From Pseudomonadota bacterium (GTDB lineage Bacteria; Bdellovibrionota; Bdellovibrionia; Bdellovibrionales; JACTMU01), in assembly GCA_014584465.1 (NCBI GenBank), contig JACTMU010000111.1:1-64000 (forward strand): a stretch of 64,000 nucleotides of DNA, in the 5' to 3' direction. Positions 60,909 through 64,000 of this stretch are shown here, piece by piece. Position 1 is the first letter of the stretch. Every line of letters begins with the position of its first letter. Under the pieces are notes generated by a model. That model had not been told where the DNA came from. It did not search any database and saw only the letters and a program-made list of their open reading frames with translations. The translations under genes were made by a program, and so were the position numbers.

Positions 60909-62078
60909 ATGTTTAAGAAAAGTCTATGGTCTTTTGCCTTTCTTGCTCTGTCGATGGCAGGTTGTACAAAAAAGGAGTCTTCTCCAACAGAAGGGGGAAG
61001 TGCTCAAAAAGGATCTTCACAAGAGATTGTGGTTGGGGAGTTTGGATCGATGACTGGTCCCAATGCAACTTTTGGTGTGAGCACTCATAGGGGCATTGAG
61101 CTTGCATTTGAAGAGGTGAATCAAAAGGGTGGAATTCAGGGAAAGAAGCTCAAATTGATCTCTTTGGATGACCAGGGAAAACCTGAAGAGGCTGCGGCCG
61201 TGGTCAGTCGTTTGATCACTCAGAACAATGTTGTAGCCCTCTTGGGAGAGGTTGCAAGCAGCAACTCATTGGCTGCAGCGCCCATTGCTCAAAGATATAA
61301 GATTCCTATGATCAGTCCAAGCTCGACCAACCCTAAGGTCACAGAGGTTGGCGATTACATCTTTCGCGTCTGCTTTATCGATCCGTTTCAAGGAACCGTC
61401 ATGGCCAAATTTGCTCACGAACATCTTAAGGCCAAAAAAGTGGCGATCTTAAGAGATGTAAAGAATGACTACAGCGTGGGGTTGGCCGACTTTTTTACTG
61501 AAAAGTTCAAAGCTTTGGGTGGCCAAATTGTCGCCGATGTGAGCTACGTGGCCGGTGATTCTGATTTCAAAGCACAGCTAACTCAAGTTCGCAGCACTCA
61601 ACCCGACGCAATCTTCATCCCAGGGTACTACACCGAAGTGGGGCTCATCGCTCGACAGGTCCGAGAGCTTGGCATTAAGGCGACCCTATTAGGTGGAGAT
61701 GGTTGGGACAGTTCGAAGCTCTACGAAATTGGAAAGGACTCCATCAACGGCTCTTTCTTCTCCAACCACTACACAACTGAGAGCACGGATGCATCGGTGA
61801 AGGAGTTCATTGATGCCTACAACAAGAAGTATCAAGAGGTCCCTGATGGTTTGGCGGCTCTTGGTTATGATGCCGCTCGCATTTTGATTTCATCTTTAAG
61901 TCGTATTTCAGGTGAAATCACATCGACTGCGATTCGAGATGAAGTGGCAAAGACCAAGGAGTTTAAGGGAGTCACGGGGGTGATCACAATCAATGAAAAA
62001 CGTGATGCGATTAAGAGTGCCGTTGTGGTTCAAGTTGATGGAGCTTCCAATCGCTACGTGACAACGGTTGAGCCTTGA
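60909..62078 (+). CDS. livK: Branched-chain amino-acid ABC transporter substrate-binding lipoprotein
   Basis: About 389 residues, type 1 periplasmic binding fold (LivJ/LivK family). I prefer the ATG at 60909 because GGAG lies ten nt before it; the one at 60900 is only one nt after the same site. The lipoprotein signal reads MFKKSLWSFAFLALSMAGC. Family marks are VGEFGSMTGPNATFGVSTHRGIELAFEEVN, LISLDDQGKPEEA, ISPSSTNPKVT and PDAIFIPGYY. Substrate is likely Leu/Ile/Val or a related amide. First gene of the liv operon that runs out of the window. Confidence 0.94.
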   Translation: MFKKSLWSFAFLALSMAGCTKKESSPTEGGSAQKGSSQEIVVGEFGSMTGPNATFGVSTHRGIELAFEEVNQKGGIQGKKLKLISLDDQGKPEEAAAVVSRLITQNNVVALLGEVASSNSLAAAPIAQRYKIPMISPSSTNPKVTEVGDYIFRVCFIDPFQGTVMAKFAHEHLKAKKVAILRDVKNDYSVGLADFFTEKFKALGGQIVADVSYVAGDSDFKAQLTQVRSTQPDAIFIPGYYTEVGLIARQVRELGIKATLLGGDGWDSSKLYEIGKDSINGSFFSNHYTTESTDASVKEFIDAYNKKYQEVPDGLAALGYDAARILISSLSRISGEITSTAIRDEVAKTKEFKGVTGVITINEKRDAIKSAVVVQVDGASNRYVTTVEP

Positions 62079-62991
62079 TCGACCGTTTGTGCAAGATTTT
62101 GTTCAACACCTCATCAATGGGATCAGTTTAGGGAGCATTTACGCTCTGATTGCGCTGGGGTATACCATGGTTTATGGTATTCTCCAGCTGATCAATTTTG
62201 CACATGCCGATGTCTACATGGTCGGGGCTTTTGCGGCTTACTATGTGGCCCGCTTTTTTGGGATTGATTCCAGCCCTGGGATCTCGACGTTGATTCTTCT
62301 CTTAATTGTATCGATGGTGAGTTGCAGCGTCTTGGGTCTTCTGATTGAACGATTCGCCTATCGACCATTACGAAATTCGCCCCGTCTCAATATTCTGATC
62401 ACGGCCATTGGGGTGAGTTTTTTTCTTGAGTACTTGGGGCAGATCGTCTTTGGACCTGATCCTAAGGTTTTTCCTGATGTGCTGGTGGATGCAAACCTCT
62501 TCTCCTGGGGACAGGTTCAACTTCGCTCCTTTGATGTCGCAATCTTTTGTGTTGTGATGATCACCATGTTGGCTCTCAACTTTCTGATTTATCGAACGAA
62601 AGTAGGAAAGGCGATGAGAGCTGTGAGCTCCAATCAACAGGTGGCCGCTTTGATGGGGGTCAATGTGGATCGGATCATTGCAGTGACCTTTGTGATAGGT
62701 TCTTCTTTGGCAGGAGTGGGGAGTGTTTTGGTTGGGATGAAGTATCCCAAGATTGATCCCCTGATGGGACTGCTGATCGGTCTTAAAGCCTTTGTGGCTG
62801 CAGTATTGGGAGGCATTGGAAACCTTATGGGTGCCATCTTGGGAGGAATCATCATGGGACTCTCTGAGGAGATGGTGGTTGGATATTGGGCCAGCACCTA
62901 CCGGGACGCATTGGCCTTTGGCATTCTCATTTTGATTTTGATTTTTCGACCAGCTGGGCTTCTTGGAAAGAGCCAGATCGAGAAGGTCTAG
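62068..62991 (+). CDS. livH: Branched-chain amino-acid ABC transporter permease LivH
   Basis: About 300 residues with eight hydrophobic helices. NGISLGSIYALIALGYTMVYGILQLINFAHAD is the LivH signature at the N-terminus, and the EAA-like loop KVGKAMRAVSSNQQVAALMGVNVDRII contacts the ATPase. The start is either the TTG at 62068 overlapping the livK stop or the GTG at 62089; neither is clearly favoured. Confidence 0.95.
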   Translation: MSLDRPFVQDFVQHLINGISLGSIYALIALGYTMVYGILQLINFAHADVYMVGAFAAYYVARFFGIDSSPGISTLILLLIVSMVSCSVLGLLIERFAYRPLRNSPRLNILITAIGVSFFLEYLGQIVFGPDPKVFPDVLVDANLFSWGQVQLRSFDVAIFCVVMITMLALNFLIYRTKVGKAMRAVSSNQQVAALMGVNVDRIIAVTFVIGSSLAGVGSVLVGMKYPKIDPLMGLLIGLKAFVAAVLGGIGNLMGAILGGIIMGLSEEMVVGYWASTYRDALAFGILILILIFRPAGLLGKSQIEKV

Positions 62992-62993
62992 AT

Positions 62994-64000
62994 ATGAAGC
63001 CAGAGCCTAAGACCCTTTTTAAGAAGTCGCTCATTGTTCCGATCATCTCCGTTTTTCTTGTGATTGCTTTTGCTTTGTTCATCGATTTGAGTGTCAACGC
63101 CTACATTCAGCTCCTTTTCATCTACATTTGTGTCAATGCGATCATGGGGTTGGGATTGAATTTGGTCAATGGACTCACAGGTCAGTTCTCCATTGGTCAT
63201 GCGGGATTCATGGCTGTAGGAGCCTATCTTTCGGCTTATGTGAGCACGAAGATCTCCTTTTTTGCCGCTCCATTTGAGATGTTCAACTTTCCGATCTATG
63301 CGATCAGTGGAGGGTTGCTTGCGGCAACAGCAGGTCTTGTCGTAGGACTTCCCTCGTTGAGACTCAGAGGAGATTATCTTGCAATTGTGACTTTGGGGTT
63401 TGGCGAAATCATTCGAGTGGTTCTGCTCAACGTGGACGCCATTGGTGGAGCCCGCGGCTTTTATGGAATTCCTGGATTTCAGGATTTGGTAGTTTCAATT
63501 GGTGGAACTCCGATCGTCGTGCATGCATTCTTTTTGGGATTTGTTCATGCACTTCTTTGGTTGTTGGTCACATTCCTGGTCATTTGGCGGCTGGTTCGAA
63601 GCACTCACGGAAGGGCCTTTAAGAGTGTTCGTGAAGATGAGATTGCAGCTGAGGCCATGGGAATCAATACGACTAAGGTGAAGGTGCGGGCTTTTGTGCT
63701 CTCAAGTTTTTTTGCCGGAGTGGCAGGTTCGATCTTTGCCCACTTTGCCAACTATTTGAATCCTTCGACCTTTAGCTTTATTAAGAGTGTGGATGCCATC
63801 ATCATTGTGGTCTTAGGTGGTATGGGGAGTCTCACGGGGTCCTTAATTGCGGCAGTCGTCATCACACTTCTTCCTGAGATTTTACGACCACTTCAAGAGA
63901 TCACTGGAGTAGATCTACGGATGGTCATCTATGCATTGCTTCTCATTGTTTTGATGATTGTTCGCCCTAAGGGAATTATGGGATCTAAGGAGCTACCTGA
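62994..64000 (+). CDS. livM: Branched-chain amino-acid ABC transporter permease LivM (3' end cut by the window)
   Basis: An ATG two nt after the livH stop opens a frame that remains open to the window end (335 codons and two bases). It reads MKPEPKTLFKKSLIVPI, a membrane helix, then MGLGLNLVNGLTGQFSIGHAGF, the LivM signature, and several more helices, with the EAA loop near GRAFKSVREDEIAAEAMGI and PKGIMGSKELP at the cut end. The ATPase genes livG and livF are expected just outside. Confidence 0.94.
   Translation, partial: MKPEPKTLFKKSLIVPIISVFLVIAFALFIDLSVNAYIQLLFIYICVNAIMGLGLNLVNGLTGQFSIGHAGFMAVGAYLSAYVSTKISFFAAPFEMFNFPIYAISGGLLAATAGLVVGLPSLRLRGDYLAIVTLGFGEIIRVVLLNVDAIGGARGFYGIPGFQDLVVSIGGTPIVVHAFFLGFVHALLWLLVTFLVIWRLVRSTHGRAFKSVREDEIAAEAMGINTTKVKVRAFVLSSFFAGVAGSIFAHFANYLNPSTFSFIKSVDAIIIVVLGGMGSLTGSLIAAVVITLLPEILRPLQEITGVDLRMVIYALLLIVLMIVRPKGIMGSKELP

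Noticed and set aside
1-64000. tRNA genes, rRNA genes, CRISPR arrays, prophage
   Set aside because: No T-loop-like motifs in a cloverleaf context, no rRNA-like sequence, no regularly spaced repeats and no phage genes were seen by reading; a tRNAscan or CRISPR search was not possible.

Overview
The window is about 64 kb of ordinary chromosome from a Gram-negative bacterium. It has outer-membrane barrels, lipoproteins, Lnt, a secretin and pilins. The mix of genes (c-di-AMP synthase CdaA next to FtsH and GlmM, an MSHA/type IV-like pilus locus, many secreted proteases, large membrane sensor proteins, R/S/L-rich proteins with atypical hypothetical neighbours) suggests a member of the Bdellovibrionota / former Deltaproteobacteria. 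That placement is an inference from gene content, not a proof. I saw no rRNA, tRNA, CRISPR array, prophage or intact transposase gene.

Layout. 1-2750 (minus): YihY/BrkB membrane protein, rhomboid protease, Tag glycosylase, VC0807-like membrane protein. 2851-4002 (plus): an Hsp20 gene behind a near-consensus heat-shock (sigma-32) promoter, then a DUF3307 membrane protein. 4051-5672 (minus): a secreted matrixin protease and two outer-membrane barrels. 6025-9847 (plus): a lytic transglycosylase and a subtilase. 10025-14328: a small membrane protein, then lnt and mutS2 overlapping. 14331-25243 (minus): a deacetylase-like lipoprotein, a hybrid histidine kinase and a compact operon ftsH-cdaA-cdaR-glmM-pdxJ-nnr-tsaE that links proteolysis, c-di-AMP, cell-wall precursor supply and metabolite repair. 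25485-30271 (minus): a membrane nucleotide cyclase coupled to a secreted putative metalloprotease. 30465-33741: thiE, a broken thiD carrying a repeat element, tilS and a barrel protein. 33809-37633 (plus): an SH3-like protein and hypCDE. 37655-42869: a DUF302 protein and an ammonium-signalling cluster (two sister response regulators facing an Amt-histidine kinase fusion). 43079-47488 (plus): a BBP2-type porin, a chemoreceptor and a hemerythrin. 47558-56183: a seven-gene MSHA-like pilus biogenesis operon (minus) divergent from four pilin genes (plus). 56210-64000: hypothetical protein, MnmD-like methyltransferase, lipoprotein, HU, pfkA and the start of a liv branched-chain amino-acid transporter.

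Between the genes lie several families of long, nested inverted repeats that no gene explains. The most striking (four copies: 5825, 9849, 38274, 60653) keeps its central loop while its arms change completely from copy to copy yet remain self-complementary. A second family (31368 and 39884) interrupts thiD and supplies the stop codon of a response regulator. A third consists of two near-perfect palindromes with identical arms flanking the hemerythrin gene. A short palindrome built on GTGCC(A/T)GGCAC recurs at convergent gene ends.

The best candidates for something undescribed are this arm-switching hairpin family and the ammonium-signalling cluster: an Amt-kinase with one NtrC-like regulator that has lost the sigma-54 contact motif and one regulator whose output domain is an antitoxin-like ribbon-helix-helix.
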